Source of the DNA: Linanthus parryae
Taxonomy: Eukaryota > Streptophyta > Magnoliopsida > Ericales > Polemoniaceae
Direction of reading: 5' to 3'
Assembly: GCA_023055425.1 (NCBI GenBank)
Contig: JALGPY010000002.1
Span: 154,391,345-154,455,344 of the forward strand
Length of the DNA: 64,000 bases
Each line of letters starts with the position of its first letter. Positions within the stretch are counted from its first letter, which is position 1. The translations under genes were made by a program, and so were the position numbers. Under the pieces are notes generated by a model. That model ran no database searches. It was not told the DNA's origin and saw nothing but the letters and a program-made list of their open reading frames with translations. Of this stretch, positions 52,244 through 61,032 are shown in pieces.

Positions 52244-52607
52244 TCAAGTTTTCTCCTGTAAGTTTGTTAGTTTGAAAAGAATAGACATTGTTTGACCTAG
52301 AGGCTGTGAGGATGCAATTGCTTTGTCAAAAATAACTTTATTACCATTATCACAAAGCTGAGATACACTAAGGATGTTGAATTTCAAACCATCAACCAAA
52401 TGCACATCAAATGGAGTTTTCAGAATTTTTACCAACTTTACAAATACCTAGAATGTTGCATTTTCCTTTGTCACCAAGTGTGATTGAACCTTCAGATCGC
52501 TCTTTCAATTCTGAGAATAAAGATCTCTTTTCACTCATGTGTTTGGAGCAACCACATTCCATTAACCATTTCTGTTCTTTGCTCTTGATGGCAACCTGCA
52601 AACACAA
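52244..52607 (-). pseudogene. pol: Aspartic protease domain, minus-strand element, catalytic Asp lost
   Basis: The frame 52607-52407 contains KWLMECGCSKHMSEKRSLFSELK. Ty1/copia proteases have DSG at this place; here it reads ECG (codons 52551-52559), so the catalytic Asp is Glu. The following SITLGDKGKCNILG and, after a frameshift, DVHLVDGLKFNILSVSQLCDNG are the usual flap and body segments of this protease family. Enzyme activity is not expected. Confidence 0.88.
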
Positions 52608-52699
52608 TTCACTGTATTACCGAGCTATTAATCCAAATGTGGAATTTAGATTCATACTAAGGGTCAACCATGTTAGGTGGTATAACCCCTCTAGGAACC

Positions 52700-53283
52700 C
52701 AAATCTGTCTAACTTGTCCTTTGAGTTGAACTGGAAAAGTATTCCTCATTACGTGAGGGTCTCTTCTTCAGAAAGGTCAAGTCACCTTAACATGACCAAT
52801 TTATTGCAGTAATGGCATTTAGAAGTTTCTCAGGTAAGGTAGTCTTTTGTTTATCCAATTCATGAACTTGATGCCTTAGATTAACAATGCTGTTACTCAA
52901 AAGAGAGTTCTCAGTGACTACATTCTTGACTTGTGTTTTCAAGGATTTGAAATTGGTTTTCAAGGCCTTGAAATCAATGTCAGATTTCTTTTGAGAAATT
53001 TCAAGTTTCTGATTCAGACAAACAAGATGCAAGTTTCTTTTGTCTGCTAATGAACTTTTTCTTTTAAAACTCTGATCTCTTTCAGATAGTCCTCCTCATT
53101 TAAAAGCATTGTTCTAAGAAAATCAGAGAATGCTTCTGTTGATTTTGAAATGAAGCATTTTATCATTACCTCGATTTTCTTTTCAGAACTTTCATCATGC
53201 TTGGCCAAAAAGCATAGGTTGGCATGTTCTTCTTCAGATTCCGAGTCACTTGAGGATTTAGAATCACTCCAACATGCTTTCAT
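52700..53283 (-). pseudogene. gag: gag C-terminal coiled coil and second zinc knuckle, minus-strand element
   Basis: Segments 53283-53047 (SDSESEEEHANLCFLAKHDESSEKK) and 53032-52787 (LEISQKKSDIDFKALKTNFKSLKTQVKNVVTENSLL) form an acidic stretch followed by a heptad-like coiled coil. Downstream lies a second CCHC knuckle (52777-52817; CHYCNK...GHVK type) interrupted by a frameshift, with its last Cys codon turned into TGA (52777-52779). A coiled coil and second knuckle in gag fit the Sirevirus lineage. The palindrome occurs exactly at 52958-52973, within the coiled coil. Confidence 0.75.
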
Positions 53284-54297
53284 ATCTTTCTTTTTCTTTC
53301 ATGGTCTTTCTTTTGAAAGTTTTTGCTTTTCTGGTCTGGACTGTCTCTGATCAAATGTCCTGCATCACCACACTCAAAGCAATTCATTACGTTAGGCTTA
53401 TGACCATGTGAAGAAGATTTACCTTTGTAGTATTTGCTACTGGAGGATCTTTGTCTGTCTCTGTTAAAGTCTTTGTTTCTAAATTTGTTCCTCATTTTGA
53501 GGAATCTGGTAAAGACTTTGGAATTCAAAGCAAAAAGATCTTCATTATCATCTTCTTCAATTTCAATGCTTTGAGCTGGCTCATTCTCCTTTGCGTTGAG
53601 AGCTAAATTCCTAACACCTTCTAGTAACTCCCCATCAACTTCATTCATGGATATTTCATGTGTAAGGAGTTTTCCTTGCAGATCATCAAGTTGAAGTGAT
53701 GATAGATCTTGAGCTTCTTCAATAGCAGTAGTCTTTGGTTCCCATTTTTCTTTAGGAAGACTTCTCAGAATCTTTCTAACCTTTTCTTCATTGGAAATGT
53801 TCTTTCCCAATGAATCAAGATTGTTTACAATATCAGTGAATCTATTGAACATGTCTCTGATTGATTCATCTCCATTCATCTTGAACAACTCATATTGTCT
53901 AAGATATATGTTGATCTTGGTTTTCTTGACTTGGATGGTTCCTTCAAAAGTCACAACAAGCTTATCCCAGAGCTCCTTGTCAGTTTAACAACCTGAAATC
54001 CTGTTAAATTCATCTGCACTCGAACACAATATAAGACATTCATAGCTTTATAATTTTCGGAAAATTGTTCTAGTTCAGAAGCAGACAGTGAATCTTCAGT
54101 TTTTTGAGTTCTAATCCCATTCTTTTCTATGTAGAAAGTATGAGAACCATTCTGTATGATATTCCAAAGCTCTGTGTCTAAATCAATGATGAACGTTTTC
54201 ATCAAGGCTTTCCAGTGAACAAAGTTATCATCACAGAAGATAGGAGGTCTGTTAACAACTCTTCCCTGAGAGAAACCGCATCACATATAGTACTCAT
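53284..54297 (-). pseudogene. gag: gag core and first zinc knuckle, minus-strand element
   Basis: The likely start is the ATG at 54297 (MSTI...), homologous to 55945 in the plus copy. The frame shifts within 20 codons and resumes as KALMKTFIIDLDTELWNII at about 54205. From 53954 the frame is open for 224 codons: YLRQYELFKMNGDESIRDMFNRF, LRSLPKEKWEPKTTAI and DLQGKLLTHEISM are hallmark segments of the copia gag (UBN2-type) domain. The CCHC knuckle at 53340-53381 reads CFECGDAGHLIRDS, so the last Cys is Ser. Gag normally forms the cytoplasmic particle and binds RNA; this copy is not functional. Confidence 0.9.
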
Positions 54298-54321
54298 AAT
54301 CACAAGATGGTTAAATCTATG

Positions 54322-54485
54322 AGTTTCAACTCCTTGGAATCAAAAGAGTTGCTGTAGAAAAGTTAATTCTATTTCAAGGCCTTGAAATGAGTTTCAAACC
54401 CTTGAAATAAAAAATGTTTTGTTTGCACCAAATAAGCTAAGTATAGAACTGAAAAGTAAATGCAAGAGACAGAAGATATATAGAG
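54322..54485 (-). repeat. Truncated 5' LTR remnant of the minus-strand element
   Basis: This matches the middle of its own 3' LTR (about 45829-45998), for example CAACTCCTTGGAATCAAA and AAGCTAAGTATAGAACTGAA. Its inner end joins the gag leader (TTAAATCTATG) directly, so the LTR end and the primer-binding site are deleted. Its outer end stops at ATATATAGAG. One exact palindrome lies at 54372-54387. Confidence 0.8.
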
Positions 54486-54704
54486 AAGGCACTACGGATC
54501 TTGCATTTACTTTTCAGGTCTTGAAATAAAACCTCTTGCACTATGTACTTAGCTTAGAGAAGTAGAGTGAGATTGTAAGTTCAATGCGATCTGTAGAAAA
54601 GGCACTACAGATCTGTAACTTTTCAAGTCTTGAAATAAAACCTCTTTCAGTCTACCTAGTGGATTTCTTCTTCTCCGAATAGGAATGCAAGAGGTCAATG
54701 GGAT
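54486..54704. other. Scrambled filler between the two head-to-head elements
   Basis: This 219-bp stretch is a patchwork. AAGGCACTAC(G/A)GATCT occurs at 54486 and again near 54600. LTR pieces appear in both orientations: CTTGCATTTACTTTTCAG as in the plus-strand LTR, GAAATAAAACCT as in the minus-strand one, and an LTR-start-like GATTGTAAGTTCAATG at 54571. There is no coding potential. Confidence 0.65.
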
Positions 54705-55895
54705 TGTAAGTTCAACACAGTTTCAAGACTTGAAGTAGCTAGTCTATTTCAAGGCCTTGAAACAGCTTTTAAAGTCTTGAAGCTGACTATGCTTTATATG
54801 CATGAACTTAGGGGGAGTTTCTGATCTTGATTCAACTCCTAAACCCCTGTGCTTTATTAATTGATACTATATGATGAAATAAAAAGAAATTTGACACATT
54901 TTACAGTATCTAATATCATATGTTTGACTACATTTTGTAGGGGAATTTTGTTTCCTATTTTTCAGGATTTGTTTCGTAACCTGAGTTTTGCACGAAAGGA
55001 AATTATATGATGATTTGATTCTGTGATCAATCCTGCTGTGTTTGGAAGTTTCCTAACTGTTGTTCATACAATATCAAATCAGTATCCATGAAGATATTGA
55101 TCAAACTATCTGTTGAAGATACTGTTAGAGAAGTCAAAGCTGAAGCTACAAAATAGGGAAGTTTGTTATGAGAAGATCCTCAAGATCTGCATTTCAAACT
55201 GCTCTATAAAAGAGGGAAAGCTGAGGCTATGAAATGGGACAATTAGCAGAGACACTCAAAAACATTCAAGTATCGACAAGAAACAAAGAAGCAGATTCAT
55301 TTCTCTCAATCCAATCATCATAAGAACACTGCATACTCACTGCAGGTTCAGTTCTAGTGTTCTTCTCATCCGAACTTATTGTATATCATTTTGATAATAC
55401 TGATAGTTCTTACTCTCAAGGATTGTTCAAGGTGAACAATATAGAATTCTTAGTTAATCTGATAGCTAGAGCAGGTACTAGATAGGATAGTTAGAACCAC
55501 ATGCTGTAACATAGTAAGGCATCTCTCTGTGCTTGAGATCTAGGGCTTAGCTGTGGATTAATAAGAATTGTGTTGAAAATCATGGGGGGAGAAGATCCCT
55601 GAGGTAGAGACGTAGGTACAAGTGGACTGAACTCTATATATCTTGTGTCTCTTGCATTTACTTTTCAGTTCCATACTTAGTACCTTTGCAGCATTCAAAA
55701 AAATTTCATTTCAAGGGTTTAAAAACTCATTTCAAGGCCTTGAAATAGACTTATCTTTTTATACTATAATTGTTTTTATTCCAAGGGCTTGAAACTCATT
55801 TCAAGGCCTTGAATCACTATACAAATCTTTTGAAACCACTATTCTTGAAAGTTTAGCAAAAGTTTGCATACTCTATTCAACTGTACACCCCTTCA
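54705..55895 (+). repeat. 5' LTR of the plus-strand element
   Basis: It starts TGTAAGTTCAACACAG and ends ACACCCCTTCA, i.e. TG...CA, 1191 bp. Exact palindrome copies lie at 54747-54762 and 55730-55745, with several near copies. A PPT-like AGGGGGAG motif lies near its start (about 54810). Confidence 0.92.
55205..55211 (+). promoter_or_regulatory. Candidate TATA box of the 5' LTR
   Basis: CTCTATAAAAGAGG about 500 bp into the LTR. The 3' LTR keeps it at 63363-63369; the minus-strand element's LTR has lost it. It is a plausible core promoter for the retroelement RNA. Confidence 0.6.
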
Positions 55896-55897
55896 AT

Positions 55898-55909
55898 TGG
55901 TATTAGAGC
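55898..55909 (+). other. Primer-binding site (initiator tRNA-Met type)
   Basis: TGGTATTAGAGC two bases after the LTR end differs by one base from TGGTATCAGAGC, the usual plant retrotransposon site complementary to initiator tRNA-Met. Confidence 0.88.
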
Positions 55910-55944
55910 TTGTATCACTGCATAGATTTAACCATCTTGTGATT

Positions 55945-57097
55945 ATGAGTACTGTAGGTGATGGTGGTTTCTCTCAGGGAAAAGCTGCTAACAGACCTCC
56001 TCTCTTGTGTGGAGACAATTTTTGTCCACTGAAAAGCTTTGATGAAAATGTTCTTCATTGATCAAGATATGGAACTATGGACTATTATTCATAATGGTCC
56101 TCACACTTTCAACATAGAGAAAGATGAGATTAGAACTCTCAAATCTGAAGATACTCTCTCCTCTTTTGAGTTAGAAGATTTTTTTAAAAATCATAAAGCT
56201 ATGAATCATTTATATTGTGCTTTGAGTGCATATGAGTTTAACATGATATCAGGTTTCAAGACTACCAAGGAGATCTGTGATAAGCTTGTGGTGACATTTG
56301 AAGGAACGTGTTAAGTCAAGCAAACCAAGATCAACATATATCTCAGGCAATATGAGCTATTCAAGATGAATGGAGATGAGTGAATAAGAGACATGTTCAA
56401 AAGATTTACTAACATTGTCAACAATCTTAATTCATTGGGAAAACACATTTCCAATGAGGAAAAGGTTAGAAAGATTATGAGAAGTCTTCCAAAGGAAAAA
56501 TTGGAACCAAAGACTACTGATATTGAGGAAGCTCAAGATCTCTCATTACTTCATCTTGATGACCTACAAGGAAAGCTCCTTACACATGAAATATCCATGA
56601 ATGAAGTTGATAAAGAACTACCAGAAGGTGTCAAGAACCTATCTATCAAGGCAAAGGAGAACGAACCATTTCAATGACTTGAAACTGAAGATGATGGAGA
56701 AGATCCATTTTCTTTGAATTCCAAAGCCTTGACCAGAATTCTTAAAATGAAGAGGAAATTTGGTAACAAGGACTTCAGCAGAAACAGACACAGATCATCC
56801 AGTAGCAAAGATTACAAAGGTAAATCCTCTTCACATGGTAACAAGCCTAAAGTCATTAATTTCTTTGAGTGTGGTGATGCAGGACACTTGATCAGAGACT
56901 GTCCACACAAAAAGAGCAAGAACATTCAGAAGAAAGACCATGATAAAGGAAAGAATTCTATGATAGCCTCCTGGAGTGATTCAGAAACCTCAAGTGACTC
57001 TGAATCTGAAGAAAAACATGCAAACCTATGCTTTATTGCTAAGCATGATGAAATTTCTGAAAAGAACATTCAGGTAATGGTAAACTGGTTGATTTAA
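55945..57097 (+). pseudogene. gag: gag core and first zinc knuckle, plus-strand element
   Basis: The likely start is ATG 55945 (MSTVGDGGFSQGKAANRPP). An indel and a Trp-to-TGA change just before the KALMKMFFIDQD segment break the frame after 38 codons. It resumes at 56039 (MELWTIIHNGPHTFNIEK) to a TAA at 56312, then 56393 (FKRFTNIVNNLNSLGKHISNEEK, LRSLPKEKLEPKTT, DLQGKLLTHEISM). The knuckle at 56861-56902 reads FFECGDAGHLIRDC: the first Cys is Phe, whereas the minus copy lost the last Cys. The downstream SWSDSETSSDSESEEKHANL acidic segment is shared. Confidence 0.9.
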
Positions 57098-57800
57098 AAA
57101 CCAACAGAAGCCTTCTCTGATTATCTTAGAACAATGGTTTTAGATGAAGATGACTATATGAAATCAGAGTTTTGAAAGAAGACGTTCATGAGCAAGCAAA
57201 AGAACACTTGCATCTTGTTTTCCTGAATCAGAATCTTGAAATCTCTAAGAAGAAAAATGACAGTGATTTCAAGGCCTTGAAAACAAGTTTCAAAGCCTTG
57301 AAAACACAAGTCAAGGAAGTAGTCACTGAAAACTCTCTATTGAGTGATAACATTGTTAATCTAAAACATTAAGTTGATGATTTGGATAAACAAAATACTA
57401 CTCTAACTGAGAAATTTCAAGAATCTCAACCAATAAAAAAAGGCTTGCAGACTCAGAACTTGAACTTGATTCTTGGAGGTAGCTTAAAGTCTGTTCACAA
57501 AACTGGTATTGGATACAATCCAAATTTCCCAAAAAGAACAATACCAGATTTGTGAAAGGTGGAAGCAGAGCATCTCCTAAGTGCCATACTGCAATAAGAT
57601 TGGTCATGTTAAAATGACTTTTCCTTTCAGAAGAAGAGACCCTCACATAATGAGGAATACTTTTCCATTCCAACTCAAAGGACAAGTTAGACAAATTCGG
57701 GTTCCTAAAGGGGTTAGACCACCTAACATGGTTGACCCTGAATATGAATCTAAATTCAGCACTTGGTCTTACAGCTGGGTAAGGCAGTGAATGGTGTTTG
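57098..57800 (+). pseudogene. gag: gag coiled coil and second zinc knuckle, plus-strand element
   Basis: The coiled-coil part (57172-57372: LEISKKKNDSDFKALKTSFKALKTQVKEV) ends at a TAA. The second knuckle at 57582-57622 is damaged: a missing base splits the first CxxC, and the last Cys codon is TTT (KMTFPFRRRDPH). After it come MRNTFPFQLKGQVRQIRVPKG and PPNMVDPEYESKF, the linker to protease. Palindromes lie at 57267-57282 (exact) and 57288-57303 (one mismatch). Confidence 0.78.
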
Positions 57801-58150
57801 CAGGTTGTCACCAAGATCAAAGAACTGAAATGATTTATGGATAGTGGTTGCTCAAGACACATGAGTGGAAAGAGATCTCTATTCTCAGAACTGAAAGAGA
57901 AATCTGAAGGATCAATTACACTTGGTGAAAAAGGCAAATGCAGTATTCTTGGTATTTTAAAGTTGGTACAGACTCTGAAAATTCCATTTCTGATGTATAT
58001 CTAGTTGATGGTTTGAAATTTAACTTGTCTAGTGCATCGCAGCTTTGTGATAATGATAACAAGGTTATCTATGACCAAGAGAAATGAGTGGTGCAAAATG
58101 AGAAATATGGCAATTGCATCCTCACTGCCTCTAGGTCAAACAATGTCTTT
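57801..58150 (+). pseudogene. pol: Aspartic protease domain, plus-strand element, catalytic DSG kept but frame stopped
   Basis: The catalytic DSG (57840-57848, FMDSGCSRHMSGKRSLFSELK) is intact, unlike in the minus copy, but the codon before FMDSG is TGA (57831-57833), where the minus copy has Trp. SITLGEKGKCSILG and LVDGLKFNLSSASQLC follow, with a further frame change. Confidence 0.85.
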
Positions 58151-59097
58151 TTCAAAATAACAAAGTTGCAGGAGAAAACTTGAAGTGTCTCAAGGCCTTC
58201 AAAGATGATTCAAAGCTTTGGCACAGAAATTTGGAACACATTAGTTTGCATACCTTGAACAAGCAGGTTTCCAATGACTTAGTAAGAGGTCTAGCCTCTA
58301 TCAAGTTCAAAGATGAAGAAGTATACAAGACATGTGCACAAGGCAAGCAAACTAGAAACTCATTCAAACCAAAGAACTTTGTAAGTACTACAAGACCCAT
58401 TGGATTATTTCATATGGATCTCTGTGGTCCTATGAGAACTCCAACTCCAAAGGGTAAGTAGTACATGCTTGTTATTGTGGATGATTTTTCTAGATATACT
58501 TGGGTTATGTTTCTTAGCGGAAAATCTAAAGCTCTCATTGAATTTTCAAAAATTTGTAGAGAACTTCAAACCTTGAAAAACCTACATATTTCTTCAATCA
58601 GAAGTGATCATGGTAGAGAGTTTGATCAACTAGAATTCGATGTATTCTGTTCTAAGCATTGTATCTCTCACAACTTTTCTGATCCTAGAACTCCTCAACA
58701 GAATGGAGTTGTTGAAAGAGAGCACATGACTCTTGAAGACATGTCAAGAACAATACTTCTTGGAAACAGATTGCCAAAGCATTATTTGGCAGAAGCTGTG
58801 AATACAACAATTTATATTCTTAACAGGTGCTTGATCAAACCTATTCTGAAGAAGACCCATTATGAGCTGCTCAAAGGAATAAATCCAAACATTTCTTACT
58901 TCAAACCTTTTGGTTGTACTTGTTTGTCCAAAATAATAGTAAGGACAATCTTGGTAAGTTTGATGCAAGAAGTGATGAAGGTATTTTTCTTGGTTATTCA
59001 CAGACAAGCGAAGCCTATAGAGTTTACAATAAGAGAACCAAGCTTGTTGAAGAAAGCATTCATGTTATATTTGATGAACGCTATGATGGTTCTTTGA
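58151..59097 (+). pseudogene. pol: Integrase domain, plus-strand element, DDE triad kept
   Basis: The zinc-binding start LWHRNLEHISLHTLNKQ has both His, but the first Cys of CxxC is Tyr (VYKTCAQGKQT). The core HMDLCGPMRTPTPKGK is cut by TAG at 58459-58461 (Lys in the minus copy) before YMLVIVDDFSRYTWVMF. The second Asp is in IRSDHGREF (58606-58608) and the Glu in TPQQNGVVERE, so the D,D,E triad is present. A frameshift after FKPFGC moves the C-terminal part into another frame (58914 on, NNSKDNLGKFDARSDEGIFLGYS). Confidence 0.9.
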
Positions 59098-59415
59098 GTG
59101 ATGGTTTTGCAGATCTCAATCTGAACAAGCATGATTCAGATACTGAAGAAGAATCCTCAAAAGGATCCAAGGAAATATCAGAGGAACAAAAGCAGGCATT
59201 TTCAAGGCCTTGAAACTAAGGTCCAAAGCCTTGAAACAGAATCTCTAGAGAAGACAACAAAACAAGATACTACTTCAAGTTCTCAAAGACTTAAAAAAAA
59301 TTTGGAGAGCCTGAACCTTGGAAACCAAGGAAGAGATTTAAATATCTCTCATCTCATCCTGCTGATAACATTATTTCTGATCCAAGCACTGGTACACAAA
59401 CCAGATCACAGTTGA
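59098..59415 (+). pseudogene. pol: Integrase-RT linker, plus-strand element
   Basis: The acidic linker SLSDGFADLNLNKHDSDTEEESSKGSKE continues from the integrase tail and ends after 59213. It resumes in another frame with FQGLETKVQSLE. It contains the exact palindrome at 59200-59215 and a near copy at 59222-59237, at the same place as in the minus element. Confidence 0.75.
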
Positions 59416-60120
59416 ATAAACCTTGTGCTTTTAACGCTTTTATATCTCTTGTAGAACTTAAAAATGTGAAGGAAGCATTACAAGAAGCTGACTGGATTAT
59501 AGCTATGCAAAGTGAACTCATTAAGTTTGAAAGGAACAAGGTCTGGAATCTAGTTCCTCCTCCAAGAAATCAGTCTGTCATTGACACCAGATGGGTATTC
59601 AGAAATAAGTTAGATGAGAATGGAAAGGTAATCTGGAACAAAGCTAGATTGGTAGCTAAGGCTACAATCAAGAAGAAGGTATTGACTATGAAGAAACATT
59701 CGATCCTATTTCCAGTCTTATGAGCAGGGAATCTGAAATGAGCTTTATGGGAGAATTGAACTTCTTTCTTGGACTTCAAATTCATCAGATGAAGAAAGGC
59801 ATATTCCTACATCAAAGCAAGTATACAAGAGACTTGATAAGGTATAATATGTCTCAGTCCATATATTTAAGACCCCCATGAGTTCTACACTGTCTCTAGA
59901 CAAAGATGAATCTGGTAAGAGTTTGAATTTGAAAGAGTATAGAGGTATGATTGGATCGTTACTCTACCTCATAGCTAGTAGACCAGATATCATGTTCAGT
60001 GTGTGCATGTGTGCTAGATTTCAAGCTGATCCCAAAGAATCACACTTGACTGCAGTTAAGAGAATATTTAGATATATCAATGGTACCAAAGACTTAGGGC
60101 TTGGTATCCTAAACAATCTA
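59412..60120 (+). pseudogene. pol: Reverse transcriptase remnant, plus-strand element, catalytic core deleted
   Basis: The N-terminal part ([46 protein letters not shown]) and C-terminal part ([42 protein letters not shown]) are present. At about 59714 the sequence jumps from the TFDPISS-like end of motif A's upstream region to the FEM-like segment. About 126 codons found in the minus copy, including [10 protein letters not shown] and YVDD, are missing. Confidence 0.9.
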
Positions 60121-60604
60121 ACTTCACTTTGTGTGGCTATTCAGATGATGACTTTGAAGGATATAAAGTTGATAGAAAGAGTACATCAGGATGCTATCAA
60201 TTTCTTGGATCATCTTTAATCAGCTGGCTTTCAAAGAAGCAAAACTCAGTTGCACTATCAACATTAGAAGCTAAATACATAGCAGCTGGAGCTTGCTGTT
60301 CACAAGTGTTATGGATAGCACAACAAATAAGAGACATTGGATTTGACTTTAGAGATAGACCTATCAAGTGTGACAACACAAGTGCAATATCAATTACAAA
60401 GAACCCATTTCAGCATTCAAGAACAAACCATATTGATGTCAGACATCACTTCATCAGAGATCATGCTGAAAAAGGTGATATTGTTCTTAAATTTTTTCTA
60501 CTAACTTGCAATTTGCAGATATCTTCACTAAACCATTGCCAGATGAAAGATTTCCAGCCTTAAGAGTGGAATTGGGCATGGTAAATAAAGAAGCATTGAT
60601 TTAG
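60121..60604 (+). pseudogene. pol: RNase H domain of pol, plus-strand element
   Basis: CGYSDDDFEGYKVDRKSTSGCYQFLG, SWLSKKQNSVALSTLEAKYIAAGACCSQVLWIAQQ, KCDNTSAISITKN and HIDVRHHFIRDHAEKGDI follow the Ty1/copia RNase H order. A frameshift near 60490 moves the last part (ISSLNHC in the wrong frame, DIFTKPLPDERF in the right one). The homologous stop is TAG at 60602-60604, inside a TTTAGGGGGAG tract. Confidence 0.87.
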
Positions 60605-60622
60605 GGGGAGAATCAGGTAAGT
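60603..60622 (+). promoter_or_regulatory. Internal polypurine tract and 5' splice-site consensus after pol
   Basis: AGGGGGAG (60603-60610) overlaps the pol stop and is followed by CAG|GTAAGT (60614-60622). The minus-strand element has the same arrangement (stop at 49478-49480, CAGGTAAGT at 49460-49468). This conservation between diverged copies suggests a retained signal. A role in splicing is an inference. Confidence 0.5.
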
Positions 60623-61032
60623 ATTATGTGTTTGAAAGGGTTGAACTGATTTTCAAAGCCTTGAAAATCTTTTCAAAGCTTTGAGTATATGTGCTTTAAA
60701 CCATACAACTTTTCAAGGCCTTGAAACCCATTCCAAAGCCTTGAAAATAAGACTGCATGCTAGTTAGTCAATAATTTGATCTTTCAATGCTGGGTGTTAT
60801 CTTTTTAGATAATTGCTCTATGTTTCCCCTCAATTGTTCAAATACCCATTTTCAATAAAAATAGTATTATATATTTTATTTCCAACGACACACACAAAAT
60901 TTGAATCTTTATGATTAAGCAGATCTTCAAAGATTAGGAAGAATATTTAGTTTCCTTTTCAAACTTATCTCCTTCTTTCTTTCTCTCCTGCATATCTATC
61001 AAACCTCTCTCCCTTCTTGTCCCCAAACCCTA
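60623..61032 (+). other. Pol to third-ORF spacer, no gene seen
   Basis: About 410 bp of non-coding sequence with an exact palindrome at 60711-60726 and near copies at 60651-60666 and 60731-60746. It ends in a pyrimidine-rich stretch (TTCTTTCTTTCTCTCC, then CTCTCTCCCTTCTTG) just before the ATG. The minus element has the matching spacer at 49009-49459. Confidence 0.6.

Larger units (their letters stand above)
45629..54485 (-). mobile_element. Degenerate Ty1/copia (Sirevirus-like) retrotransposon, minus strand
   Basis: Read on the minus strand, the order is a truncated 5' LTR, gag with two zinc knuckles and coiled coil, protease, integrase, reverse transcriptase, RNase H, a third ORF, a degenerate polypurine tract and a 3' LTR. 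Integrase before RT is diagnostic of Ty1/copia. The gag with a coiled coil, a second CCHC, and the extra ORF after pol favour the Sirevirus lineage. It is the same family as the plus-strand element at 54705 but clearly diverged. It cannot move: frameshifts, stops and active-site changes are described in the domain entries, and the primer-binding site is gone. Confidence 0.9.

Noticed and set aside
52411..52812. Frames antisense to gag-pol (for example 52411-52812, 57398-57937, 58744-59007)
   Set aside because: Shadows of the pol pseudogenes. The sense strand has recognisable motifs and the antisense none.
54571..54590. A third LTR start (GATTGTAAGTTCAATG) at 54574
   Set aside because: Similarity to the LTR stops after about 15 bases. 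It is treated as part of the filler, not a further element.
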